A stretch of DNA of 25,282 nucleotides, from the NCBI GenBank assembly GCA_035299505.1, contig DATGWL010000188.1, forward strand, positions 1 through 25,282. Direction: 5' to 3'. The translations under genes and the position numbers were made by a program. Under the pieces are notes generated by a model. The model worked only from the letters and a program-made list of their open reading frames with translations. It had not been told where the DNA came from and searched no databases. Below, piece by piece: positions 16,420 to 23,787 of the stretch. This DNA comes from M3007 sp035299505 (GTDB lineage Bacteria; Bacteroidota; Bacteroidia; Chitinophagales; Saprospiraceae). Numbering within the stretch: the stretch's first letter is position 1; every line of letters begins with the position of its first letter.

Positions 16420-16986
16420 ATGATCATTTACATTACATCAGAACAAGCATTGGATGCCAGTCTGCAGGCGGCTTATGAGCAGGCTGAGTACCGGATATTT
16501 GTATCTGGTGAGGAATGGATAATGCGCCATGGGGCGCTGGAAAACTGGCTGGAAGATCGGGGGTTTGTCAGTTTAGCTATTGTAACGGCGTACAATCCGG
16601 GTTCTGTTTTGTTGGAAGATGCTGAAAACCGGCAGAGAAATGCTGCACTGGAACAGGTGTTGCAGGAACTGGCGTTGCCATACGGTCCGGCGTTAAATCA
16701 GGCTCCCGACGGCGGATGGCAGGAGCCGGGATTCTGGGTGGCCGGAATTGGGTTGGAGGCGGCTGTTGCACTGGGCAGGGAGTTTGGGCAGGCGGCTATA
16801 TGGTGGGGGCACCGCGAAGTACGCGAAGGGCGCGAAGAGGGAGAGCACCGCGAAGTACGCAAAGGGCGCGAAGAGGGAATTCACCGCGAAGTACGTGAAG
16901 GGCGCGAAGAGGGGGGGGACACCACTAAGGCACTTAGGGCACTGAGAGAGGGGGGCTTTTTTGCTTCCCGTAGCACAATACTGTAA
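16420..16986 (+). CDS. DUF3293-family protein with repeat-derived C-terminus
   Basis: 188 aa. Residues 1-130 resemble DUF3293: a short alpha/beta fold with LAIVTAYNPGS near 52-62, a downstream NRQRN, a GGW-EPGFWVAGIG segment, and LGREFGQAAIWW at the end. The function of the family is unknown. The normal fold should end near Trp129; from His131 the protein continues through three near-identical 12-residue units (HREVREGREEGE, HREVRKGREEGI, HREVREGREEGG), which are a 36-bp DNA repeat read in frame, and finishes in a further repeat-like stretch. That tail is strongly charged and probably unstructured. The gene lies between a perfect 27-bp inverted repeat, so gene plus flanks look like a unit. 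It may be cotranscribed with the sigma operon. Confidence 0.75.
   Translation: MIIYITSEQALDASLQAAYEQAEYRIFVSGEEWIMRHGALENWLEDRGFVSLAIVTAYNPGSVLLEDAENRQRNAALEQVLQELALPYGPALNQAPDGGWQEPGFWVAGIGLEAAVALGREFGQAAIWWGHREVREGREEGEHREVRKGREEGIHREVREGREEGGDTTKALRALREGGFFASRSTIL
16810..16948 (+). repeat. Tandem 36-bp repeat (three copies) and related tail
   Basis: Three units start at 16810, 16846 and 16882, each CACCGCGAAGTACGCGAAGG-type with few changes and an inner 9-bp rhythm (GCGAAGTAC, GCGAAGGGC, GCGAAGAGG). A different but similarly periodic stretch (CACTAAGGCACTTAGGGCAC) follows. All of it lies inside the DUF3293 reading frame because 36 is a multiple of three. Confidence 0.93.
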
Positions 16987-17015
16987 ATGAATAGGCTGAC
17001 GGTTTGAGTAATGCT

Positions 17016-17023
17016 TAATTTTG
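17016..17023 (+). promoter_or_regulatory. -7 box (TAATTTTG) of the BNR propeller gene
   Basis: TAATTTTG matches TAnnTTTG exactly and lies 95 bases before the chosen ATG. If used, the 9-bp array and the hairpin module at 17035-17110 become the 5' untranslated leader. Confidence 0.5.
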
Positions 17024-17034
17024 TGCGCCCTCAT

Positions 17035-17110
17035 CAAACCCTTCAAACTTCTCAAACCCTTCAAACCCTTCAAACTTCTCAAACGGCGGCTAAACCCGCC
17101 GGTACGTTAA
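17035..17110 (-). repeat. Right arm: 9-bp CAAACCCTT array plus 27-bp module
   Basis: Five exact 9-bp units (CAAACCCTT, CAAACTTCT, CAAACCCTT twice, CAAACTTCT) at 17035-17079 lead into a module at 17084-17110 that is the perfect reverse complement of 16327-16353. It is the mirror of the left arm, so the two arms close a segment of about 784 bp around the DUF3293 gene. It ends 8 bases before the next start codon. Confidence 0.93.
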
Positions 17111-17118
17111 ATTTCTCC

Positions 17119-19617
17119 ATGTATAAACTGTTTACCGCCGTTCTGTTGCTGCTGAGCAGCGCTCTTTTCGCCCAAACTTTGCCGGAAGTGGATATTCCTA
17201 TTACTTCCCGCAATTATTTCGATATCTGCAAACAACTCGATGCTTATTTCGCAGAGGAATACCTGCAGGAGGAAGATACTGACTGCTGGGACAATAAGCG
17301 TGTTAAGTACGAACGCTGGAAATGGTGGTGGCGTGATCGGGTGAAGTCCGACGGTTCTTTCCCGGATCTGCGCGCGCAGTGGATGGAATACCAGAAAGCA
17401 GTGGCTTCTGCGGCGCATGAGCGCAACGAACAGCCGGTTTGGACCAATGAAGGCCCTACCAAAAACCCTAACAGTGGCTACTGGGGCATGGGTCGTACCA
17501 AACACATTGCTTTCCACCCTACCGATCCGAACACTTTCTTCATAGGAACCCCTGATGGCGGCTTTTGGAAAACTTCCGATGGCGGCAATACCTGGATCGC
17601 TATGGGCGACGGGCTGCCATACCTGCCCGTGAGCGTGATCCTGATCAATCCGCAAAACCCGGATATCATGTATATCTCTCTGGGCGATAAAGGCGGCTGG
17701 TGGAACTGGAACCTGGGCGTATACCGCAGCACCGACGGCGGTTTGTCCTGGTCGCCTACAGGCCTGGACTGGGAGCTCTCTGAAGAAAATGTGATCTACA
17801 ACCTCATCATGTCGCAAAGCAACCCGCAGGTGCTTTTTGCAGCCTCCAACAAAGGCATTAGGCGCAGCACCGACGGCGGCGATTCCTGGGAGGTACTGCG
17901 TACCGGCGAGTATACCGACATTAAATTTCAACCCGGAAACGACTCCACCATTTACGCAGCCCACCATAATTACTGGGGCACCAGCCAGGTGGTAAAAAGC
18001 ACCGATGGCGGTCAAACCTGGGTGCAAATGTCTGATTTTCAGGTTACTAACAATGATATCAGACTGGCGGTTAGTCCGCTCATGACCAACTGGCTGGGTG
18101 TTCACTTCTCCAACGGCAAACGTTTTCTGCTGTCGAAAGACGGCGGTTTGACGTACACCGATAATGCTGCGCCAGACGATGACTGGGGTATTTTCAATTT
18201 CTCGGCCGCAGATTCCAATATCGTGTACCTCTGTGGCGTATCCGTGAGTCGCTCCAGCGATCAGGGAGCTACCTGGGAAAAGATTACACACTGGTACAAC
18301 GATGGTATTCATGCGGAGGTGCACGCAGACGCGCATGATCTGGTGCACAGCCCGCACAACCCGAATGAGCTTTGGTATTGCAACGACGGCGGTATTTACC
18401 GTTACGACGAGTCTACGCAGGTATGGACCGACTTGTCAGACGGTTTGGGTATCGCGCAATTTTACCGCATTGCGGTGAGCGAGGGCGGTCAACTGCGCAT
18501 TGCAGCTGGTTCGCAGGATAATGGTGGGTGGTTGCGCACCCCGTTTGGCTGGCGCCATACTAATGGTGGCGATGCCATGTGCCAGATCATCGATCCCACC
18601 AACAGCAACATCATGTACACGGAATACTATGGCGGCAACGATATCTATCGCTCACTCAATGGTTTCGCGACGGATGTGAACATTGCCAACAATATTCCCG
18701 GCGAGCCTTCCGGCGATTGGGTAACGCCGTTTATCCTCAACCCACAGAACCCGAAAACCTTTATTGTGGCGTTTGAAGATGTTTTCCGCTCTTTCGACCG
18801 CGGGGATACTTTCCACAAGATCAGCAACAACCTCACCGGTGCTCCGGAAAACGATTTGCGCGATGTGGCTATGTCGCCCACCGATACCAATTTTATTGCG
18901 GTAACACGTGGCAACCGGGTGTATAAAACCGTGAACGGCGGCCAAAACTGGACCAGCCGACTGGTTTCTACCAATGAAGACATTACCCGGATTTGTATTC
19001 ACCCTACCAACAACGACCGCATGTGGGTAACCAAGGGTGGTTACACCCAGGGCAAAAAAGTATTTACCACTACCAACAACTGGCTGACGGCAACCAATAT
19101 CAGCGGCAATTTGCCCAACGTGCCGGCCAACTGTATTATCTACGATTCCATCACCAACTACCTGCTGGTGGGCACAGATATCGGTGTATTCTACACGGAT
19201 GCCGATGAAATTGACTGGAAACCATACGGCATCGGCATGCCAGCAGTGTATGTGCTGGATTTGAAAATACGGCAATTTACCCGCAAGTTATATGCCGGTA
19301 CCCACGGCCGGGGCGTGTATTCTGTTGATTTGGAGAGTGTGGTAAATACCCAGGATCCACAACTGCTCGACGCCCGCGTGTATCCCAATCCGGTCAGCAA
19401 TGCCCTGCTGTTCAAAACCGCCAACCGCGAGCAATTTGAAGGCACTCTCCGTCTCTTTGATGCCATGGGCCGCCAGGTGCTGAGTCGGAAAATAGCTCGT
19501 CAGCCTCTGGATGAAGTTATGCTGGATGTAGCCACCCTTACGCCGGGCATGTATTTCCTGCATGCGGTGAATGCCCAGGGAGCTGCGGTGCTGCGGGAAA
19601 AGGTGGTGAAGAGGTAA
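17119..19617 (+). CDS. Secreted BNR/sortilin-like beta-propeller protein with T9SS sorting domain
   Basis: 832 aa from the ATG at 17119, chosen because a clean signal peptide follows (cleavage expected after LFA, residue 18); an earlier in-frame ATG at 17011 would translate the repeat array. The body is a beta-propeller with many Asp-box (BNR) motifs, including SDGGNTW near 153, STDGGLSW near 204, STDGGDSW near 250 and STDGGQTW near 294, plus NGGQNW further on, as in sortilin/VPS10-like and photosystem II stability factor-like propellers. The last 80 residues (VYPNPVSN to VLREKVVKR) form a type IX secretion C-terminal domain, so the protein should cross the outer membrane and be anchored or released. 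Its ligand or substrate is unknown. Confidence 0.9.
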   Translation: MYKLFTAVLLLLSSALFAQTLPEVDIPITSRNYFDICKQLDAYFAEEYLQEEDTDCWDNKRVKYERWKWWWRDRVKSDGSFPDLRAQWMEYQKAVASAAHERNEQPVWTNEGPTKNPNSGYWGMGRTKHIAFHPTDPNTFFIGTPDGGFWKTSDGGNTWIAMGDGLPYLPVSVILINPQNPDIMYISLGDKGGWWNWNLGVYRSTDGGLSWSPTGLDWELSEENVIYNLIMSQSNPQVLFAASNKGIRRSTDGGDSWEVLRTGEYTDIKFQPGNDSTIYAAHHNYWGTSQVVKSTDGGQTWVQMSDFQVTNNDIRLAVSPLMTNWLGVHFSNGKRFLLSKDGGLTYTDNAAPDDDWGIFNFSAADSNIVYLCGVSVSRSSDQGATWEKITHWYNDGIHAEVHADAHDLVHSPHNPNELWYCNDGGIYRYDESTQVWTDLSDGLGIAQFYRIAVSEGGQLRIAAGSQDNGGWLRTPFGWRHTNGGDAMCQIIDPTNSNIMYTEYYGGNDIYRSLNGFATDVNIANNIPGEPSGDWVTPFILNPQNPKTFIVAFEDVFRSFDRGDTFHKISNNLTGAPENDLRDVAMSPTDTNFIAVTRGNRVYKTVNGGQNWTSRLVSTNEDITRICIHPTNNDRMWVTKGGYTQGKKVFTTTNNWLTATNISGNLPNVPANCIIYDSITNYLLVGTDIGVFYTDADEIDWKPYGIGMPAVYVLDLKIRQFTRKLYAGTHGRGVYSVDLESVVNTQDPQLLDARVYPNPVSNALLFKTANREQFEGTLRLFDAMGRQVLSRKIARQPLDEVMLDVATLTPGMYFLHAVNAQGAAVLREKVVKR

Positions 19618-19623
19618 GCGAGT

Positions 19624-19662
19624 TTTAGTGACGGGGTGACTGCCAGTCACCCCGTCACTAAA
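19624..19662. terminator. Bidirectional terminator-like palindrome
   Basis: A perfect inverted repeat with 19-bp arms (TTTAGTGACGGGGTGACTG and its complement) around a single central C. It lies 7 bases after the propeller gene stop and 17 bases before the end of the convergent next gene, so it can serve both. There is no long T-run; the stem itself is unusually long and GC-rich. Confidence 0.7.
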
Positions 19663-19679
19663 TTCGCCATTCGTGCCTT

Positions 19680-20165
19680 CTACTCGAATTTTATTTCCAC
19701 AATTCTGAGCCGGTGTTTATTCCCCAGTCGGATTTTGCGGTATTTGGTGAGGAACCAGCCTGCAGCGGTGGAGCCTGCGGCAATGCCGTATAGTTTAGGG
19801 GCGTTTACGCTTTTATCCTGAAACCCAAACCGCCCGACGGTGGTGGCGAAGGTGAGGGTGGCGCCCAGGGTATAGCCGGCTGCGCCCAGAATGCGCCAGA
19901 TGGGCTTTCGGTGCCTTTTAATGCTCTGGATTTCGTCGAGTTTTACCGCAAAGTTGTCCAGCATCAGGGTATTGGATTCCGGCAATATGTCGGTAATGGT
20001 GCGTTTGTACCAATAGTTTTCCGGTCCAACCATGCGGAAGCGGAGTTCATCTCCAATATACAGTTTGGTGGTGCGTGCCCGGTTGGCGCGCTCCAGCAGC
20101 AGCATTTTTTGTCCGGAAGCGGTATATGCGCTCAGGCAAAGCAGCAGGAGTAACAAATGTTTCAT
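19680..20165 (-). CDS. Hypothetical exported/membrane protein
   Basis: 161 aa. I do not recognise the family. A clear signal peptide (MKHLLLLLLCLSAYTASG, cleavage near 19) is followed by a beta-rich stretch at about 28-85 (KLYIGDELRFRMVG, then NTLMLDNFAVKLDEIQSI), like a small barrel that describes how a value is displayed or set. Two weakly hydrophobic segments follow at about 92-110 (ILGAAGYTLGATLTFAT) and 126-140 (LYGIAAGSTAAGWFL), and a basic end. The layout resembles uncharacterised short envelope proteins seen in Bacteroidota. It lies 70 bases after the cysteine desulfurase on the same strand and may be cotranscribed. Confidence 0.75.
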   Translation of the reverse strand: MKHLLLLLLCLSAYTASGQKMLLLERANRARTTKLYIGDELRFRMVGPENYWYKRTITDILPESNTLMLDNFAVKLDEIQSIKRHRKPIWRILGAAGYTLGATLTFATTVGRFGFQDKSVNAPKLYGIAAGSTAAGWFLTKYRKIRLGNKHRLRIVEIKFE

Positions 20166-20235
20166 CGCTTGTTTTTTGGGTGAAGAAACGTTTAATCCTG
20201 CAATATGGTGGCGTGGGTTGGAAAAATAGACAGAC

Positions 20236-21390
20236 TTACACGCCTACCATTTCTTTCACGGGCAGAATAGCCTTGAGTTTTTCGATCACGAAATCCACTT
20301 CTTCGCGGGTGTTGTAGTGAGAGAAAGAAAAACGGATGCTTTTTCGGGCCGGGTCGGCATGGATGGCTTCCAGTACGTGACTGCCTTTTTCAGACCCGCT
20401 GGAGCAGGCCGAGCCGCCGGAGCAACTGATGCCGGCAATGTCCATGCTGAGCAACAGCAGTTCATTTTTCGGGTTGGGCGGGAACGACACGTTGAGCACG
20501 GTGTACAGGCTTTGGCCATTGTAATCGCCGTTGAAATGGATGTCGTCAAATGTTTCCAGCAGCCTGTTTTGCAGGTAGTTTCTGATGTCTGAAATATGCG
20601 CCACCCGGGTGTCCATTTCAGTGGTGGCCAGTTCCAGTGCTTTGGCCAGGCCCACAATGCCGTACACATTTTCGGTGCCGCCGCGCATGTTGCGTTCCTG
20701 CGCTCCACCGTCAATGAATGGCTTGATAGGCGTTTCCGGACTGATGTAAATGAATCCAACGCCTTTAGGGCCGTGGAATTTATGTGCTGCGCCGGAAAGG
20801 AAATTCACGGGCGTTTCTTGTACGTTGATAGGGAAATGTCCTACGGTTTGTACCGTATCGGAATGCAGCAGGGCGCCGTATTGTTTGCAGAGTCCGGACA
20901 CCAGTTTGAGGTCGATCATGGTGCCAATTTCGTTGTTGGCGTGCATGAGAGATACCAGTGTTTTTTTGCCGTTGCTGTTTTGCAGGGCAGTTTCCAGGGC
21001 CTGATAATCCGGGCGTCCGAGCGCATCCACGGGTAGCCAGACCACTTCCACGCCGTTTACTTTTTCCACGGTTTCAATGGCATGCGTGCCGCAGTGGTGT
21101 TCTGTGGGGCTGGAAATAATGCGCTGCACACCGAGGTCGCGCACGGCGCATTTGATGGCCATGTTATTGCTTTCTGTGCCGCCGGAGGTAAAAAAGATCT
21201 CGCCGGTACCTGCACCGATGCATTGGGCTACGGTTTTGCGCGCCGATTCAACGGCTGCGCGCACACTGCGCCCCTCTGCGTGAATGCTGGACGGATTGCC
21301 AAACTGTCCGCGCAATACAGGCAGCATAGCGTTGATAACCTCTTCAGAAATGGGGGTTGTGGCAGCGTTGTCGAAATAAACTCTTTGCAT
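20236..21390 (-). CDS. Cysteine desulfurase (NifS/IscS family)
   Basis: 384 aa PLP enzyme that takes sulfur from cysteine as a persulfide for Fe-S clusters and tRNA thiolation. The N-terminus is the classic VYFDNAATTP. The PLP site shows GTESNN at 71-76, the His pair in PTEHH near 98-99, HANNEIG at 150-156, and the Schiff-base Lys204 in AAHKFHGPKG. The catalytic Cys329 lies in SGGSACSSGSEKGSHVL, the long flexible loop of the IscS/NifS group rather than SufS. No IscU, IscA or other cluster genes are adjacent. The start codon comes five bases after a large 7-bp repeat array, which therefore forms its whole upstream leader. Confidence 0.95.
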   Translation of the reverse strand: MQRVYFDNAATTPISEEVINAMLPVLRGQFGNPSSIHAEGRSVRAAVESARKTVAQCIGAGTGEIFFTSGGTESNNMAIKCAVRDLGVQRIISSPTEHHCGTHAIETVEKVNGVEVVWLPVDALGRPDYQALETALQNSNGKKTLVSLMHANNEIGTMIDLKLVSGLCKQYGALLHSDTVQTVGHFPINVQETPVNFLSGAAHKFHGPKGVGFIYISPETPIKPFIDGGAQERNMRGGTENVYGIVGLAKALELATTEMDTRVAHISDIRNYLQNRLLETFDDIHFNGDYNGQSLYTVLNVSFPPNPKNELLLLSMDIAGISCSGGSACSSGSEKGSHVLEAIHADPARKSIRFSFSHYNTREEVDFVIEKLKAILPVKEMVGV

Positions 21391-21395
21391 GGTTT

Positions 21396-21631
21396 ACGGC
21401 TTACGGTGGACGGTTGACGGCTTACGGTGGACGGTTGACGGTGGACGGTAGACGGTTGACGGCTTACGGTGGACGGTTGACGGTTTATGGTGGACGGTAG
21501 ACGGTTGACGGCTTACGGTGGACGGTAGATTTGTGCTCGATGAATGTATAATGTTTTATTCTTTCGAGCACAAATCTACCGTCTACCGTCAACCGTCAAC
21601 CGTCCACCGTCCACCGTCAACCGTCAACCGG
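21396..21631. repeat. Inverted pair of 7-bp ACGGNNN arrays with central hairpin
   Basis: The left arm is 19 consecutive heptamers in unbroken phase (21396-21528), using the words ACGGTGG, ACGGTTG, ACGGCTT, ACGGTAG and two single variants. The right arm is eight reverse-complement heptamers (21576-21631: CTACCGT, CAACCGT, CCACCGT). The arms close on a perfect 19-bp stem, 21522-21540 against 21564-21582, with a 23-base AT-rich loop. The stem includes TAGATTTG, a perfect -7 box, in both directions. The right array contains the end of the DinB-like gene; the left array abuts the desulfurase start codon. Confidence 0.95.
21572..21579 (-). promoter_or_regulatory. Candidate -7 box (TAGATTTG) for the desulfurase gene
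   Basis: On the minus strand TAGATTTG matches TAnnTTTG exactly, within the palindrome about 180 bases before the desulfurase ATG. A mirror copy on plus at 21526-21533 would read away from that gene and is probably a by-product of the inverted duplication. Confidence 0.35.
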
Positions 21632-22056
21632 CGATGATAATTTACTTGTCCCAGATGGTAATTCAGGTGTGTGAGCAAATGCAGCAACATGTAGCGGTTG
21701 CTCACTGTTTGACCGTGTTTTTCCTGCGGATATGTTTTATCAAAATCAGCTTCAGAAAGGGACTGAAGAACGTTTTTGATGTCGTTACGTGCTTCATTTA
21801 TTCCGGCAAGCAATTCCTCTCTGGGAACGTTTCTGAGAGAAAATTCCAGATCCCGTTGGCGAATATAGCCGGTATTCCCCAGAACAGCCCCGATAAAATG
21901 TTTGAGATTGCCCGTGAGGTGCAAACAAAGGGTGCCTGCGGAATTGGCAATGCTGCCACGAACCTCCCAAATGGCAGCTTCATTGGCATAAAGGCCAATT
22001 TCTTCACGAAGTTTGAGCAGATCGCGCTCAAAGAATTCAAGAAGGGTTGGAGACAT
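21589..22056 (-). CDS. DinB-like (DUF1572-type) putative metalloprotein
   Basis: 155 aa predicted four-helix bundle of the DinB superfamily. The presumed metal-binding histidines are His46 (LHLTGNL), His130 and His134 in LLTHLNYHLGQVNYHRR. Relatives include thiol-dependent transferases (bacillithiol or mycothiol S-transferases), but the true substrate is unknown. The native protein should end near YHRRL; the last dozen residues (LTVDGGRWTVDG) and the TGA stop come from the ACGG heptamer array read in frame. A one-mismatch -7 box (GACCTTTG) lies 25 bases before the ATG. It precedes the desulfurase gene on the same strand. Confidence 0.85.
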   Translation of the reverse strand: MSPTLLEFFERDLLKLREEIGLYANEAAIWEVRGSIANSAGTLCLHLTGNLKHFIGAVLGNTGYIRQRDLEFSLRNVPREELLAGINEARNDIKNVLQSLSEADFDKTYPQEKHGQTVSNRYMLLHLLTHLNYHLGQVNYHRRLTVDGGRWTVDG

Positions 22057-22081
22057 GGGATAAACTGAACTTTTGCGGCTG

Positions 22082-22089
22082 CAAAGGTC
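22082..22089 (-). promoter_or_regulatory. Candidate -7 box (GACCTTTG) of the DinB-like gene
   Basis: The minus strand reads GACCTTTG, one mismatch from TAnnTTTG, 25 bases before the ATG; this spacing is like that of the exact boxes of mnmG and glmM in this window. Confidence 0.35.
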
Positions 22090-22141
22090 GGTGAAATGAA
22101 CGAAATAATGGTGGCATTAACGGATTAATGCAAATTTTCCC

Positions 22142-22149
22142 TATTTTTG
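22142..22149 (+). promoter_or_regulatory. -7 box (TATTTTTG) of the delta-60 repeat gene
   Basis: An exact TAnnTTTG match lies 62 bases before the chosen ATG at 22212. It also argues against an earlier start at 22128, which would lie upstream of this promoter. Confidence 0.55.
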
Positions 22150-22211
22150 TTAGGTGGCTATACAGTGTGTTGCAAAAATTAATCATTCAGCTTATTACAA
22201 GTTATTCCATT

Positions 22212-23786
22212 ATGAAATTCAAATACTACTTACTGGCTGTGATGTTTTGGTTGTCGCCAGGCTTTTTTTTGACAGGGCACACGCAAAACATCAAATTGGA
22301 CAGCACATTTGGGCAGGCAGGACGCGTTATTACCGATCATGGAAGTTTTGATGTTTGCTTAGGCCTGGGCATTCAAAAAGACAAAAAGATCATATCATGC
22401 GGAGATATCATGCGCGATTCGGAGCGCTATCAATTGATTCGTTATTTGCCCAACGGGGTAATTGATTCCAGTTTCGGAAACGCCGGATTGGCCGGTATTC
22501 AACTTGGTAATGCCGGGACAATTGCCTTTGCCATAGTTATTCAGCATGACGATAAGATTGTAATGACCGGAACTACCGCTGATACCCTTGATGGAGTATC
22601 TGACAGTGATGTATTTGTTGCCCGTTTTTTGAAAGATGGTCAGATAGACTCAACATTTGGCCAGAATGGCGCTGTGCGATTTTTCCATCAGGGCTGGGAT
22701 GAAAAAGGTTGGGCTATAGCCGAACAGCACCAAGGCAGAATAATTGTGGGCGGCTCACAGTTGATCAATACAGCATCGGCATCAGCTATTTTTATGTTGG
22801 ATAGTTTGGGTAACCCTGTGCCTACATTCGGAGTTAATGGAATGTATCTGGATATAAATACTTTTTCTGCACATACGATAATCGTTCGTCCGAACGGCGA
22901 TTTTATTGTTGCCAGCCAGAGTCCCGGTCTGGAAACCACGGTATTTTACGCTTTTTTAGCTAATGGACAGCCTAATCCGGCATTTGGCCAGAATGGGATT
23001 GCGTATTTAGACCTGATTCCGGGCAATAATGCCATTGAACGTGTTTGGTCAGGCTTTTTTTTACCTGATGGCAGTTTAATTGCAGGAGGGGATTTTCGGG
23101 GTTTTTCTGCGGTGAAAATCCGGCCAGATGGCACCATAGATCAATCGTTTGGCCAAAATGGCGTCTGTTTGGGAGAATTTCCTGGCAACCGATACTTATT
23201 GTCGCAAGGGGTAACCTGCGTACCACAGGCAGATGGAAAATTTCTACTTACGGGCCTGTTGATTGATGCAATCAATGATGATTATGGCATCGTTCGTTAC
23301 AATGCCAACGGTACGCTGGATACGTCTTTTGGAGATCAGGGCTGGATTGCCAACGACATGACAGGCACGCAAGACTGGTGCTATGCTACTCTGTGGCAGG
23401 ACAGCAATCAACTTTTGCTGGGAGGCTATTCTATTGGAAATGGGAAAGTAGATATTGGACTTGCCAGATATTCAGTGCACATACCAACTACTCCGCCACA
23501 GGATAGTATGGATAATTCGACTGAACCTATCCGGATACAGGCACTCCCGAACCCTTCAAGAGGTATGTATATTCTTGAATATCAGTTAGAACAACCGGGC
23601 GATTTTATGCTGCACGTATATGACAGCAGTGCCCGGCGCGTAAGAACCCTTCAATGGACTGAGACTATTACGGGCGTTGAAACCACTCACCCGCTGGATC
23701 TTTTAGATTTGGCAGATGGGTACTATGTGCTCCAGGTATTGCTTCAGGAAAAGCAGTATTTGTTTCCTGTTATCAAGGCAAATTGA
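22212..23786 (+). CDS. Secreted delta-60 repeat protein with T9SS sorting domain
   Basis: 524 aa from the ATG at 22212, preferred because it begins a signal peptide (MKFKYYLLAVMFWLSPGFF...) and follows the -7 box; an earlier in-frame ATG at 22128 gives a weak N-terminus. The body holds seven delta-60 (DUF5122) propeller-type repeats, visible as LDSTFGQAG, IDSSFGNAG, IDSTFGQNG, PTFGVNG, PAFGQNG, IDQSFGQNG and LDTSFGDQG, spaced about 55-70 residues. The final 75 residues (IQALPNPSRGMYILEYQL to FPVIKAN) form a type IX sorting domain, so the protein should be exported to the surface. Its function is unknown. It ends one base before glmM, which runs the other way. Confidence 0.92.
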   Translation: MKFKYYLLAVMFWLSPGFFLTGHTQNIKLDSTFGQAGRVITDHGSFDVCLGLGIQKDKKIISCGDIMRDSERYQLIRYLPNGVIDSSFGNAGLAGIQLGNAGTIAFAIVIQHDDKIVMTGTTADTLDGVSDSDVFVARFLKDGQIDSTFGQNGAVRFFHQGWDEKGWAIAEQHQGRIIVGGSQLINTASASAIFMLDSLGNPVPTFGVNGMYLDINTFSAHTIIVRPNGDFIVASQSPGLETTVFYAFLANGQPNPAFGQNGIAYLDLIPGNNAIERVWSGFFLPDGSLIAGGDFRGFSAVKIRPDGTIDQSFGQNGVCLGEFPGNRYLLSQGVTCVPQADGKFLLTGLLIDAINDDYGIVRYNANGTLDTSFGDQGWIANDMTGTQDWCYATLWQDSNQLLLGGYSIGNGKVDIGLARYSVHIPTTPPQDSMDNSTEPIRIQALPNPSRGMYILEYQLEQPGDFMLHVYDSSARRVRTLQWTETITGVETTHPLDLLDLADGYYVLQVLLQEKQYLFPVIKAN

Positions 23787-23787
23787 C

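Noticed and set aside
17011..17118. Upstream ATG extending the propeller protein by 36 residues
   Set aside because: The extension translates the 9-bp repeat (LQTSQTLQTL...) and would bury the signal peptide inside the protein.
17107..18357. Minus-strand frame (416 codons) opposite the propeller gene
   Set aside because: The plus strand carries a signal peptide, repeated Asp-boxes and a sorting domain; the antisense frame has no recognisable features.
21396..21631. Possible CRISPR array
   Set aside because: The unit is 7 bp with no spacers of constant length, and no cas genes are present; it is a short-period inverted array.
22128..22211. Upstream ATG extending the delta-60 protein by 28 residues
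   Set aside because: It lies upstream of an exact -7 box and spoils the signal peptide that begins at 22212.
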